Part shown: positions 33,078 through 46,140 of the stretch, piece after piece
Layout of the letters: every line of letters begins with the position of its first letter
How positions within the stretch are numbered: position 1 is the stretch's first letter
DNA from: VXNE01 sp965248075
Lineage (GTDB): Bacteria > Pseudomonadota > Gammaproteobacteria > Pseudomonadales > Azotimanducaceae
Assembly (NCBI GenBank): GCA_965248075.1
Contig: CBDFIL010000003.1
Span: 1,674,001-1,738,000, forward strand
DNA length: 64,000 nt
Reading direction: 5' to 3'
Made by a program: the position numbers and the translations under genes
The notes under the pieces: generated by a model
Told to the model about the DNA's origin: nothing
Databases searched by the model: none
What the model saw: the letters and a program-made list of their open reading frames with translations, nothing else

Positions 33078-34487
33078 ATGGCATCGATCGCTTCCGTGAC
33101 CGACCGCCTGAACCGCATCGGTGGGAACTTTGCCGGCATCACGCAGCGGCCTGGCCGGGCCAGCTTTCGCAGCCACGGATCCCGCGTGGAGGCGGATCTG
33201 TCGTTCGACGACAGTTCCGTCGGGACAGCCGCGCGCCTCGTCACCGGGTTCATCCTTCGCCAGCGTGCCACCCGCATCGAGCCCGCTGTCCACGACTCAC
33301 CCGGTGGCGGACGGATGCACTTCTCAATGGACGCGGACGACGCCGCGCGTTTCGCTCGCGCGCTCGGTTACGCGGGGATCGAGAGCCTCGGCCCGCCTCC
33401 GTCGCGGCGCGAGGCTGGCGGCGTACCGCTGCCGACACTGCTCAGCCACGCCCTGATCGCCTTCGAACGTGACTACGGCGAGGCGGGCAGCGACGCACCG
33501 ACGCTCCCCGTCTGGTCCAATATCCTGCGCGTGTTCGGCGCGGAGGCCCTCACCGACCGGGATCTGGGGCAGCGCGCGATCCTCTCGAAGCGCGTTGTCA
33601 GGGTGGTGCTGCGCGACTTCAGGAACCTCGGTTGGCTCGAGCCCGACGCTACACGCAACCGGGCCTTCCGCTTGACCGACCGGGGCATCGCGCTCGAAGG
33701 CGTCGCGCGGCACCGGCTCGCGGAGGTCGAAGGACAGTGGCGCGACCGGCATGGCCCGGCAGTGATCGAGAGCCTGCGCAACGGCCTTGCCGTCGTGGCG
33801 GCGAGCCTGGAACTGGAGTGGCCCTGGTTTCTGACCGGCTACGGCCCGGCCGATCCGTCCCTCACCGGCGGCTCGTATCTGCCCGCGGAACCCGGGCCGC
33901 CACGAGTTCCGGGGCGCGGCGAGGAGTGGCCGGTGGTCCCCCGCGAACCATCGCTGCCCGCAAGGGAACTGCCCCTGTCCGCGTTGCTGTCGAAGGTCCT
34001 GGCCGCGTTCACCGTGGAGTACGAGGAAGAGCACCTGGGTCCGCTCGGTGCGGCGTCCGTGTTCCTGGCCCACGTCCCCGACGACGCCATTTCCCTAGCG
34101 CGAGCCCGCGCCATCTGCGATGTCGCCGGCTCTGGCAAGTCGGCTCCCGAGCGGCACCTGTGCGTGGTCGTGAAGCCCGGCCGGCCGCGCGACGGGAGTC
34201 GGACGGTCTACCTGACGCCGAAGGCGCGGCGCATCCGCGACTCCTACGCGGCCCTGGTGATGGATATCGAGGCGCGCTGGCGAGAACGGTTCGGCGCCGG
34301 CGTCCTCGATGGGCTGCGCCGGACGCTCACGACGCTCGACGCCGAGACGCCGCCCGGCACGCCCGACTTCCCCGATACCAGGGCGTGGCTGCACCCCGCG
34401 TCCCTGAAGGCTCGCGGTGCGATGGGGCGTGTGACGATGGACGGGCAACCCGTCCACCTGGCCTGGCACTCGGGGCAGTCACGCTAG
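33078..34487 (+). CDS. Protein with two tandem MarR-like winged-helix domains
   Basis: A 469-residue protein with no name recognised. Residues 117-245 (PLPTLLSHALIAFERDYGE...LSKRVVRVVLRDFRNLGWL...FRLTDRGI) and 300-425 (PLSALLSKVLAAFTVEYEE...VYLTPKARRI) are two diverged copies of one module resembling a MarR-type dimer. This suggests a single-chain pseudodimer. The N-terminal 110 residues have a separate fold. The stop overlaps the convergent glpK end by nine bases. DNA binding is inferred; the fused arrangement is unusual for MarR regulators. Confidence 0.65.
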   Translation: MASIASVTDRLNRIGGNFAGITQRPGRASFRSHGSRVEADLSFDDSSVGTAARLVTGFILRQRATRIEPAVHDSPGGGRMHFSMDADDAARFARALGYAGIESLGPPPSRREAGGVPLPTLLSHALIAFERDYGEAGSDAPTLPVWSNILRVFGAEALTDRDLGQRAILSKRVVRVVLRDFRNLGWLEPDATRNRAFRLTDRGIALEGVARHRLAEVEGQWRDRHGPAVIESLRNGLAVVAASLELEWPWFLTGYGPADPSLTGGSYLPAEPGPPRVPGRGEEWPVVPREPSLPARELPLSALLSKVLAAFTVEYEEEHLGPLGAASVFLAHVPDDAISLARARAICDVAGSGKSAPERHLCVVVKPGRPRDGSRTVYLTPKARRIRDSYAALVMDIEARWRERFGAGVLDGLRRTLTTLDAETPPGTPDFPDTRAWLHPASLKARGAMGRVTMDGQPVHLAWHSGQSR

Positions 34488-35960
34488 CCTCGCTAGCAGG
34501 CGCTCGACTGCCGCGTGCCAGCCATCGAGCCAGGCCGTGCGCGCCGGCGCGGTGACGGACGGCTCGAACCGCCGGTCCGCCGCGGCCTCCGTCATCGACC
34601 CAAGGCCCGTGACGAGGCCCGCGCCCACCGAGGCCAGTGTCGCCGCCCCGAGGGCGGTCGTCTCGGCAAGCCGGGTCCGCTCGACCGGCACGTCGACGAC
34701 ATCCGAGAGGAACTGGCAGAACCAGTTGTTAGCGACCATGCCGCCGTCCACGCGCAGGGTGTCGACGGCCACGCCATCCGCCGCGATCGCGCGCAGCAGG
34801 TCGGCCGTCTGGAAGCCCACGCTCTTCAGCGTCGCGGTGACGATCTCGTCGCGGCCGTGGTCGAGCGTGAGACCGGCGATCACGGCCCGCACGTCCGAGC
34901 GCCAGTGCGGCGCGCCGAGGCCGGTGAACGCGGGCACGACGTACACGCCACCCGTCTCGCCCCCGATGCTTCGCGCGATGGTCTCGGTCTCCGCCGCGGT
35001 CTCGATCAGGCCCAGCCGGTCGCGCAACCATTTCACGGCGGCGCCGGCAACGAAGATGCTGCCCTCCAGCGCGAACGTCGTCTGCCCGCCGACGCGGTAG
35101 CCGACCGTCGTCAACAGGCGCGCCTCGGACTCAAGCTTCGTCGCACCCGTGTTCGTCATGAGGAAGCAGCCGGTGCCATAGGTACTCTTGGTCATGCCCG
35201 GGCGCAGGCACCCCTGGCCGACCAGCGCCGCCTGCTGATCGCCCGCCACGCCCCGGATCGGGATCGGGGCGCCGAAGTGCGATGCGTCGCAGACGCCGAA
35301 GTCGTCCACCGAATCCTTCACTTCCGGCAGCAGTGAGGCCGGGATGTCGAAATAGTCGAGCAGCGTGTCGCTCCACGCGTGGTGGGCGATGTCGTAGAGC
35401 TGTGTGCGCGAGGCGTTGGTCGCGTCCGTGCAATGTCGCTGCCCCTTCGTGAAGCGCCAGATGAGGAAGGCATCGACGGTGCCGAAACGGAGCCGCCCCG
35501 CCCTCGCGTCCCGCCGCACGCCGTCCCGTTGCAGGAGCCACGCCAGCTTCGTGCTGGAGAAGTACGGATCGACCAGCAGGCCGGTGACGTCGCGGATACC
35601 GGCCTCGACGCCCTCGCGGACCATCTCGGCGCACCGCTCGCTGGTGCGGCGGTCCTGCCAGACGATGGCGGGGTAGACGGGCGCACCGGTCTCGGCATTC
35701 CAGACCACCGTCGTCTCTCGCTGGTTGGCGATGCCCATCGCCGCGATCCCGCCAGCTTCGACGCCGGCGGCTCCCAGCGCGTCGCGTACCGCCGCGACGG
35801 TGGTCCGCCAGATGACCTCCGGATCCTGCTCTACCCAGCCATCCGCGGGAAAGGTCGAGTCGAATGCGCGCTGTCCGCTCCCAACCACGGCGCCGGTGGT
35901 GTCGAACACCAGCGCGCGCGAACTCGATGTGCCCTGGTCTACCGCGAGGACGTACGCCAT
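34479..35960 (-). CDS. glpK: Glycerol kinase
   Basis: A 493-residue FGGY kinase that phosphorylates glycerol to sn-glycerol 3-phosphate. It has LAVDQGTSSSRALVFD at the N-terminus, IVWQDRRTSERC, the ATP-site GDQQAALVGQGC and GMTKSTYGTGCFLMTNTG, and a C-terminal ETTALGAATLASVGAG. ATG 35960 is preceded by a strong AGGAGGAG. No glpF or glpD is adjacent; the nearest same-strand neighbour is a phytanoyl-CoA dioxygenase-like gene upstream. Confidence 0.97.
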   Translation of the reverse strand: MAYVLAVDQGTSSSRALVFDTTGAVVGSGQRAFDSTFPADGWVEQDPEVIWRTTVAAVRDALGAAGVEAGGIAAMGIANQRETTVVWNAETGAPVYPAIVWQDRRTSERCAEMVREGVEAGIRDVTGLLVDPYFSSTKLAWLLQRDGVRRDARAGRLRFGTVDAFLIWRFTKGQRHCTDATNASRTQLYDIAHHAWSDTLLDYFDIPASLLPEVKDSVDDFGVCDASHFGAPIPIRGVAGDQQAALVGQGCLRPGMTKSTYGTGCFLMTNTGATKLESEARLLTTVGYRVGGQTTFALEGSIFVAGAAVKWLRDRLGLIETAAETETIARSIGGETGGVYVVPAFTGLGAPHWRSDVRAVIAGLTLDHGRDEIVTATLKSVGFQTADLLRAIAADGVAVDTLRVDGGMVANNWFCQFLSDVVDVPVERTRLAETTALGAATLASVGAGLVTGLGSMTEAAADRRFEPSVTAPARTAWLDGWHAAVERLLARLA

Positions 35961-36116
35961 CGATTGCTCCTCCTGAAGTCCGTGAAATGCTAGCAAGTCC
36001 GTCGGACCTCGGGTCCGGCAGGCCACTTGGACGGCGCGTCAGCGTTTGGCTGCACGGGAGTTTCGCGTCAGCAAACTCCCAACGACCCGACGGGTCGCGC
36101 TGCCGCTACGGAGTTG

Positions 36117-36941
36117 CTACACCACCTTGGCGGACGCTGACCGTCCACGCACCGACAGGAAGCGCGGATGACGGAAGGGTTCGCCGGGGACGAGTGCCTT
36201 GATGTCGTCGTAGAACGGACCGGCGGGTCCTGGCCGTGACGCGCTCGCGGCGTCCTGGCCGAAAAAGCGCAGGGTCAACGTGCGGCGCTCCGGCGTGCCC
36301 GGGTCCACCGGGCCGCCGCCGTGCAACATCGAGGTGTGGAACGCCACCACGTCGCCCGGCCGGGTGGCGAAGCCGACGATGTCGAACGCGCCGCGTCGCG
36401 CTTCGATGTCCGGCAGGTTCGGCAGTTCGTCGGAAGGAAAGATCGGCAGCGTGGGATCGCCGGGGTCGAAGCGCGAGGTGTTGTACAGGACCGCTCGGTG
36501 GGAGCCGCCTACGAACTCCAGGGCATTGGCCCGGGGGATGGATTCGAAGCTGATCCAGAACGCAATCAGGTGGTCGCCGTCGACGGCGAGGTAGGACGTG
36601 TCCTGATGCCACGGTGTGCCGCCGGCTGCGCCGCCGTGCTTGTGAAATACCTGCTCGTACATGTACCAGACCGGTTCGGCACCCCACAGCGCGGCTGCGT
36701 AGTCCGCGAGCGGCGCCTCGCGCACCAGCGAATTGTAGACCGCCGGCGAGGCGGGATTGCAGAGGTCCTGAAACGCCCCGTCCGTGTCCTGCAACAGCCC
36801 GCTGGCGAGTGGCCCGGGATGGCCGACGCTCCACTCCCACGCCTTTCGTGCGGCGCGCACCTGGGTTTCGCCCAGGGCGCCGCGCAGGCATACGACCCCG
36901 TGTTCCCGGAACTCGCGCCGCTCGGCGCTGCTGATCTGCAT
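36117..36941 (-). CDS. Phytanoyl-CoA dioxygenase (PhyH) family protein
   Basis: A 274-residue Fe(II)/2-oxoglutarate oxygenase. The metal triad is visible as WHQDTSYL (HxD) and the distal His in HTSMLHGGGP, with an Arg for 2-oxoglutarate in RRTLTLRFFG. PhyH relatives hydroxylate branched acyl-CoAs, ectoine or other small molecules; the substrate is not set by this sequence. ATG 36941 starts the family N-terminus SSAERREFREHGVVCLRG; a much longer upstream frame (to 37412) has no homology and crosses a repeat. Confidence 0.87.
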   Translation of the reverse strand: MQISSAERREFREHGVVCLRGALGETQVRAARKAWEWSVGHPGPLASGLLQDTDGAFQDLCNPASPAVYNSLVREAPLADYAAALWGAEPVWYMYEQVFHKHGGAAGGTPWHQDTSYLAVDGDHLIAFWISFESIPRANALEFVGGSHRAVLYNTSRFDPGDPTLPIFPSDELPNLPDIEARRGAFDIVGFATRPGDVVAFHTSMLHGGGPVDPGTPERRTLTLRFFGQDAASASRPGPAGPFYDDIKALVPGEPFRHPRFLSVRGRSASAKVV

Positions 36942-37015
36942 GGGCGACGTCCCCGATGTTCCCTCGTGGGTGGACCGCGCGCATTTTCCATGGAACAAAT
37001 GCGCTGTTGTCGCTC

Positions 37016-37087
37016 GTAGGAGCGACCCTTGTGGTCGCCCGTCCTGGAACCATGCAGGATTTGAGCGCGGGCCGCCACAAGGACGGA
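37016..37087. repeat. Dispersed hairpin repeat, cluster 4 (diverged)
   Basis: Head GTAGGAGCGACCCTTGTGG at 37016-37034 and a degraded tail with CCGCCACAAGGACGG near 37073-37087. It is the only copy not between convergent genes: it lies between divergent phyH and nrdA. Confidence 0.65.
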
Positions 37088-37190
37088 CGGCGTGGCTGGG
37101 CCGGAGGCGCGCCGGTGCGTAGCGAGCTTGCGAGCGAATACCGGACCGGCTATGGGGCGCTACGGGTGCCCGTTTTCGAAAACCGCGGCC

Positions 37191-37219
37191 TTGAGCGCCT
37201 GCCCCGACGACTGTATATT
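37191..37219 (+). promoter_or_regulatory. Candidate sigma70 promoter upstream of nrdA
   Basis: TTGAGC (37191-37196) and TATATT (37214-37219) are separated by 17 bases. CTGTATATTCATCC overlapping the -10 resembles one half of a LexA box but lacks the second half. The stretch 37088-37647 holds no convincing gene, so a leader of roughly 420 bases would precede nrdA if this site is used. No NrdR box was identified by eye. Confidence 0.35.
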
Positions 37220-37647
37220 CATCCATATGAGAGAGGACGCTCGCAGGGTGGTTTGCAGGCCTCGGAACGCACCGGTCGGCATCCGTGGAACAGCGCCCGG
37301 GCGGGAACGATCGCCTGGCACGTGGTCCCCCCATTTGTCCCCGGATCTGCACCGCTTTGCCACGTGCATTGCACAGACGCTGCACAGGCTTTCCAATGCT
37401 CGGCTTGTCCAAAACGCCTTATCTTGTGTTATCGTGCCGCCTCGAACACGACATGTTGCGGTTCCGCGTTCAACGACGCGGGACCAGCGCACCGAGACAC
37501 GAGTCGGGCATCGCGGCACCGGCAGCAGCGTTTCCCGACGCGTGAAGAGCGTCGTCGCGAGCATTGATCGGTCCTTGACCGCCGTGGCAAGGACGATCCG
37601 CGGAAGACGCCCTCCTCGGCAGCAGTAACTCAGGAGGACCGCGATCG

Positions 37648-41685
<4,038 letters not shown>

Positions 41686-41822
41686 CGGCTGGCACGGCCT
41701 GCAGGAAGCGGTACTCGTACATGGCCCACGCTGGCGCGACACCGTACTGTTTTGCCAACCCTGCTGCCAACCCTGCCCCGCGCATCGTGCGGACCGGGTG
41801 GACTGATACAAGGAGCTGATGC

Positions 41823-43190
41823 ATGGGTATGCAACTTTCCTGGGACGACTACGACACGGAAGAGGCGCCGGCCGTCATCGCGGATCTGGCCGCGCGGGAC
41901 GCGGCGGCCGAGCCCACGCCGGCACCGGCCGAGCGGGCGACCTTCGAGGTCGAGCTGGCTCCGGCGGCAGAGCCGGCATCGCCCCTCGACGCGGGGAACC
42001 GCGGCGAAGTGGCGGTCGACCCCCTCGAGGACGGGGCAGTGGCGGCCGAGCCGGCCCCCCGTTCCCGGGCACCGGAACCGGCGCCGGAGGCCGGGACGCC
42101 GGCGGTGGTGCAGTCCTCCGAACCCGAAGCCCCCGAACCCGAAGCCCCCGTCCGCGTCGACGAAGCAAGCCGTGAGCGCGTCACCGTCGATCAGAAGGCG
42201 ATGATCAACTGCCGCGCGGACCTCAATCAGCTCGTGCCGTTCAAGTACGACTGGGCGTGGCAGAAGTACCTCGACGGCTGCGCGAACCACTGGATGCCGC
42301 AGGAAATCAACATGACGGCGGACATCATGCTGTGGAAGTCCGAGGGCGGCCTGACCGCGGACGAACGCAAGATCATCAAGCGCAGCCTCGGCTTCTTCTC
42401 GACCGCCGACTCCCTGGTGGCGAACAACCTGGCGCTCGCCATCTATCGCCTCATCACCAATCCGGAATGCCGCCAGTACATCCTGCGCCAGGCGTTCGAG
42501 GAGGCCATCCACACCCACGCGTACCAGTACTGCATCGAATCGCTCGGCATGGACGAGGGCGAGATCTTCAACATGTACCGGGAGGTCGAGTCGGTGGAGG
42601 CGAAGGCGTCCTGGGCGCTCAAGTACACGCGCGCCCTGGCGGATCCGACCTTCCGCACGGGCACGCTCGAAGACGACCGCACGCTGCTCAAGAACCTGAT
42701 CGCGTACTACTGCGTACTGGAGGGCATCTTCTTCTACTGCGGCTTCACGCAGATTCTCTCCATGGGACGCCGCAACAAGATGACGGGCACCTCCGAGCAG
42801 TTCCAGTACATCCTGCGCGACGAGTCGATGCACGTGAACTTCGGCATCGACGTCATCAACCAGATCAAGCTCGAGAACCCGCGGTTGTGGGACGAGGACA
42901 TGCAGGCGCTGGCGATGCAGATGATCCTCGAGGGCACCGAACTCGAGATCCGCTATGCGCGCGACACGATGCCCCGGGGCGTACTGGGCATGAACGCCAA
43001 CATGATGGCGGAGTACTTGCAGTTCATCGCGAACCGCCGGCTCGCGCAGATCGGCCTCACCGAACCCTTCCCGGGCGTCAAGAACCCCTTCCCCTGGATG
43101 TCCGAGATCATGGACCTGAAGAAGGAGAAGAACTTCTTCGAGACGCGGGTGACGGAATACCAGACGGGCGGCGCGTTGAGTTGGGACTGA
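41823..43190 (+). CDS. nrdB: Class Ia ribonucleotide reductase small subunit
   Basis: A 455-residue diiron-tyrosyl radical subunit. The core from about residue 120 has LNQLVPFKYDWAWQKYLDG, the ligand segments FEEAIHTHAYQYC and LRDESMHVNFG, and ends EYQTGGALSWD, all as in Pseudomonas-type NrdB. The first 110 residues are unusual: a short LSWDDYD start then a Pro/Ala/Glu-rich low-complexity stretch with a 15-bp repeat (GAACCCGAAGCCCCC twice near 42119-42148). It is likely a disordered tether. An AAGGAG precedes the ATG. Confidence 0.96.
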   Translation: MGMQLSWDDYDTEEAPAVIADLAARDAAAEPTPAPAERATFEVELAPAAEPASPLDAGNRGEVAVDPLEDGAVAAEPAPRSRAPEPAPEAGTPAVVQSSEPEAPEPEAPVRVDEASRERVTVDQKAMINCRADLNQLVPFKYDWAWQKYLDGCANHWMPQEINMTADIMLWKSEGGLTADERKIIKRSLGFFSTADSLVANNLALAIYRLITNPECRQYILRQAFEEAIHTHAYQYCIESLGMDEGEIFNMYREVESVEAKASWALKYTRALADPTFRTGTLEDDRTLLKNLIAYYCVLEGIFFYCGFTQILSMGRRNKMTGTSEQFQYILRDESMHVNFGIDVINQIKLENPRLWDEDMQALAMQMILEGTELEIRYARDTMPRGVLGMNANMMAEYLQFIANRRLAQIGLTEPFPGVKNPFPWMSEIMDLKKEKNFFETRVTEYQTGGALSWD

Positions 43191-43245
43191 GGGGCCGCAG
43201 GTCCGGTCGTCAAGCGTCCGCCGCCGACGCGCCGAGAAGGTCCCC

Positions 43246-44703
43246 ATGATCGCCGGCTACTGCTGGCCCCAGAGCGTGCTACCGGGCCAGTCCCTCACCC
43301 TGTACTGCCACTGCGAGGTGAGCCGCTTTCGCGTGCAGATCGCCAGGCAGGGGGCAACGGAACGCATCGTGTTCGAGTCGCCGTCCCTGCCGGGCTCCGA
43401 GCAGTCGATGCCAGCCGATCTCGCGAGCGCTGGCTGCCGGTGGCGCCCGTCGTTCGAGATCGCGGTCGATTCCGGCTGGCCCTCGGGCATGTACCTGGTG
43501 CGGCTGACGGACGACGACGGACAAACGGCCGAAGCCTTCTTCGTGGTACGGGCCAGGGAACCGGCCGACGCCATGCTGGTCCTGTCCACGTCCACCTGGA
43601 GCGCATACAACGACTGGGGAGGCCCGAGCTTCTACATCGGCGGTCGCGTGTCGTCGGCCCGGCGACCGCTGCCGCGTGGCTTCCTGCACAAGGCCCATCC
43701 CGAACAGCACCGGGTCGCCCTCTTCCAATCCTGGTCGCGCGACGACCTCGCGGGCTTCCGGCGCGACTACTCGCCCTGGTGCATCGCCGCCGGATGGGGA
43801 AACTGGGAGTCCCTGTTCGTCCGCTGGGCGGAATCCCGGGGATGGAAGCTCGGCCATGCGATCAGTTCGGATCTCGACCGCGATCGCGGCCTGCTGGACG
43901 GCTGGCCCGCCTACGTGTCCATCGGTCACGACGAGTACTGGTCCGAGGGCATGCGCGATACCGTCGAGGGTTATGTGGAGGCCGGGGGCAACGCCGCGTT
44001 CTTCTCGGGCAACACCGCCTTCTGGCAAGTTCGCTTCGAGGACGACCGGTCCCGGATCGTCGGCTACAAGAATGCGATCCACGACGACCCGGTCTACGAT
44101 CCGGTGCACGCACCCACGCTGTCGACGATGTGGTCCGACCCGCTGGTGCGGCGTCCCGAGAACGAGATGACCGGTGTCTCGTTCAGCCGCGGTGGCTACG
44201 CCCATATGCCGAACGCACCCGATGGCTCCGGCGGCTATACGGTCTGGAGGCCGGAGCATTGGGCCTTCGACTCCCTGCCCCTGCGTGCCGGCGACATCCT
44301 GGGTGCCGCGGGCACGGTCGTGGGTTATGAATGCGACGGCTGCGAACTCGAGCTACGCGACGGCTTGCCCCATGCCACTGGGCGCGACGGAACGCCCCCG
44401 GATTTCACCGTATTGGCCACGGCGCCGGCGCACCTGTGGGAGACCGACGAAGCGGTGGGCGGGATGGACGACAGCTACATCGGCGAGCTGAACTGGGTCG
44501 CCGAACGGATCGGCGGGGCCGACACCGCCGAGAACCGGGAGCGCTTCGCCCACGGACGCGCGGTGCTCGGCTCCTTCCGACGGGGGCAAGGCGAGGTCTT
44601 CACCAGCGGCTGCACGGACTGGGCCTACGGGCTCGTCCACGACGACATCGCAACCGTTACCACCAATGTCCTCGAGCGTTTCGTGCACGGGCGCGGCAAA
44701 TAG
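43246..44703 (+). CDS. N,N-dimethylformamidase large-subunit-like protein
   Basis: A 485-residue protein resembling the C-terminal catalytic region of dimethylformamidase beta subunit (PF20254-like). It has an N-terminal beta-sandwich (GYCWPQSVLPGQSLTLYCH...PSGMYLVRL) followed by STSTWSAYNDWGGPSFYIGG and SIGHDEYWSEGMRDTVEGYVEAGGN, with Tyr/Glu residues that could bind the mononuclear iron. No small-subunit gene is adjacent, so DMF hydrolysis is not implied; other N-substituted amides are possible. After its TAG the same frame continues into a decayed hydrolase. Confidence 0.72.
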   Translation: MIAGYCWPQSVLPGQSLTLYCHCEVSRFRVQIARQGATERIVFESPSLPGSEQSMPADLASAGCRWRPSFEIAVDSGWPSGMYLVRLTDDDGQTAEAFFVVRAREPADAMLVLSTSTWSAYNDWGGPSFYIGGRVSSARRPLPRGFLHKAHPEQHRVALFQSWSRDDLAGFRRDYSPWCIAAGWGNWESLFVRWAESRGWKLGHAISSDLDRDRGLLDGWPAYVSIGHDEYWSEGMRDTVEGYVEAGGNAAFFSGNTAFWQVRFEDDRSRIVGYKNAIHDDPVYDPVHAPTLSTMWSDPLVRRPENEMTGVSFSRGGYAHMPNAPDGSGGYTVWRPEHWAFDSLPLRAGDILGAAGTVVGYECDGCELELRDGLPHATGRDGTPPDFTVLATAPAHLWETDEAVGGMDDSYIGELNWVAERIGGADTAENRERFAHGRAVLGSFRRGQGEVFTSGCTDWAYGLVHDDIATVTTNVLERFVHGRGK

Positions 44704-45399
44704 GGGAACATCGGCGCGGGATGGCGGGAGGAACTGGCCGCGACCGGCCTCGTGGTCGCGGGCGTCGAGTTCCGCAACGGCGCCGGCAAGCTCGGGCCGC
44801 ACCCGTTCCCGGCAGGCCTGAACGACTCCTCAGCCGCGTTGTACTGGATGGCCGACCACGCCAGGGACCTGGGGCTTTCCGGCGTCGTCGTCTCCGGCGA
44901 GTCCGGTGGCGGCAACCTGACCCTCGCTACCGTCCTCAAGGCCAAGCACGAGGGACGCCTGGCCGACGTGGCCGGCGCCTATGCCCAGTGCCCGTTCATC
45001 TCCAACGCCTACATCGACAAGGACCCCGAACTTCCCTCGCTCGTCGAGAACGACGAGTACGGCCTGAGCTGCGCGCTCATGGGAGCGTTGAGCAAGCTCT
45101 ACGATCCCGCCAGCGAGAACGCCGCGAACCCGCTCGCGTGGCCACTCCATGCCACGGTGGAGGACTTGGCGGACCTGCCGCCGCACGTCATTTCCGTCAA
45201 CCAGCTGGATCCGCTGCGCGACGAGGGCCTGGCCTACTTCCGCAAGCTCCTGGACGCCGGCGTCAGCGCCGCCAGCCGCACCATCAACGGCACCAGCCAC
45301 GCCCAGGACATGACCATGCGCGCCGTCATGCCCGAGGTCTACCTGACGACCATCCGGGACATCGAGGGGTTCGCGGACTCGGTCTGTAACGCGGACTGA
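44704..45399 (+). pseudogene. Headless alpha/beta hydrolase fold-3 (HSL-type) remnant
   Basis: Immediately after the TAG of the previous gene, the same frame encodes the C-terminal two thirds of an HSL-type esterase: VAGVEFRNGAGKLGPHPFPAGL, catalytic Ser in VVSGESGGGNL, Asp in NQLDPLRDEG and His in NGTSHAQDM. The N-terminal cap and the oxyanion-hole HGGG segment are missing and no ribosome-linked start is apparent. The fragment probably arose by deletion joining it to the dimethylformamidase-like gene. Confidence 0.75.
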
Positions 45400-45400
45400 A

Positions 45401-45619
45401 TCAGCCCCGCCCCCGCGCGGGGGCGATCCGGCCAAGCAGCGCCCGGTTCTCCCGATACGTCAGGTGGAGCTGCCTGGCGACCAGGGATTTCGTGCGTCCG
45501 CCCACTCCCACCTCGGTGGCGTACTCGCCCCACCTGCTGACGATGTCGACGACGCGCTCGATGCACTCACGCGCGCGGCTCCAGGTCCCGAAGTTCGCCA
45601 GTCGCGCGAGTTTCTGCAT
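45401..45619 (-). pseudogene. HipA-like C-terminal remnant (tentative)
   Basis: A 72-residue minus-strand frame MQKLARLANFGTWSRARECIERVVDIVSRWGEYATEVGV...LTYRENRALLGRI resembles the final helices of HipA-family kinases. No kinase core exists upstream: 45620-45839 contains only broken frames. The call rests on recalled resemblance and may be wrong; a free-standing small protein is possible. Confidence 0.38.
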
Positions 45620-45839
45620 CCGCCGGACCCCATGGCTCCTACCCCGCGGAGTCAGGACAACATCGTATCCAGAATGCCATCGCTTTCCTCGATGTGGTTC
45701 ACATACTGCCCAGAACGTCCGTGATCTACCTGACGATCATGCGTCCGTGTTCCCGTGCGTGGCGCCGGCGCGTGCCGACTTGCAATGTCCGAAGCCGCCT
45801 CGTGATTTACGTCAAGTAAGAAGTTCTGTGATCACGACT

Positions 45840-46064
45840 ATGGAGTTCGCCAAGATCACGTCACGCGGACAGACGACGATCCCGAAGAGCATTCGGGAGA
45901 GAGCCAACCTGCACGAGGGCGACCTGATCGCCTTCGAGATCCAGGGCCATCACGTGGTCGTGCGCAAGGTGACACCCGGGCGTGACGACTACCTGCAAGG
46001 CCTTTCGGAGGTCCTGAGCGAATGGGCATCGCCGGAGGACGAGGAAGCCTGGCGTGACCTTTGA
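45840..46064 (+). CDS. AbrB/SpoVT (MazE-like) antitoxin
   Basis: A 74-residue protein beginning MEFAKITSRGQTTIPKSIRERANLHEGD, the swapped-hairpin DNA-binding fold of AbrB-type antitoxins, with an acidic C-terminal tail (WASPEDEEAWRDL) that normally plugs the toxin. It overlaps a PemK/MazF-like reading by 11 bases, the normal coupling, but that toxin is truncated, so the antitoxin is now orphaned. Confidence 0.88.
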   Translation: MEFAKITSRGQTTIPKSIRERANLHEGDLIAFEIQGHHVVVRKVTPGRDDYLQGLSEVLSEWASPEDEEAWRDL

Positions 46065-46140
46065 ACCGTTTGACGTCGTTGTGGTGCCTTTCCCGTTCAC
46101 CGACCGGGCCGCGAACAGACGCGCCGGGTTAGGCGGCTGA
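46054..46140 (+). pseudogene. PemK/MazF-like toxin, truncated after 24 codons by a repeat
   Basis: GTG 46054 starts VTFEPFDVVVVPFPFTDRAA, the conserved N-terminus of PemK/MazF endoribonucleases. After RRAG the frame runs into the left end of repeat cluster 5 and stops at TGA 46138-46140. A full toxin has about 110 residues, so catalytic residues further on are lost. Confidence 0.8.

Noticed and set aside
37211..37229. LexA box CTGTATATTCATCCATATG
   Set aside because: Only the left half CTGTATAT fits; the ACAG half is missing.
36942..37412. N-terminal extension of the phytanoyl-CoA dioxygenase-like frame
   Set aside because: It crosses repeat cluster 4 and lacks family similarity; the ATG at 36941 starts the conserved sequence.
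37088..37647. Riboswitch or NrdR boxes upstream of nrdA
   Set aside because: No B12-riboswitch core or paired NrdR-type palindromes were found by eye.
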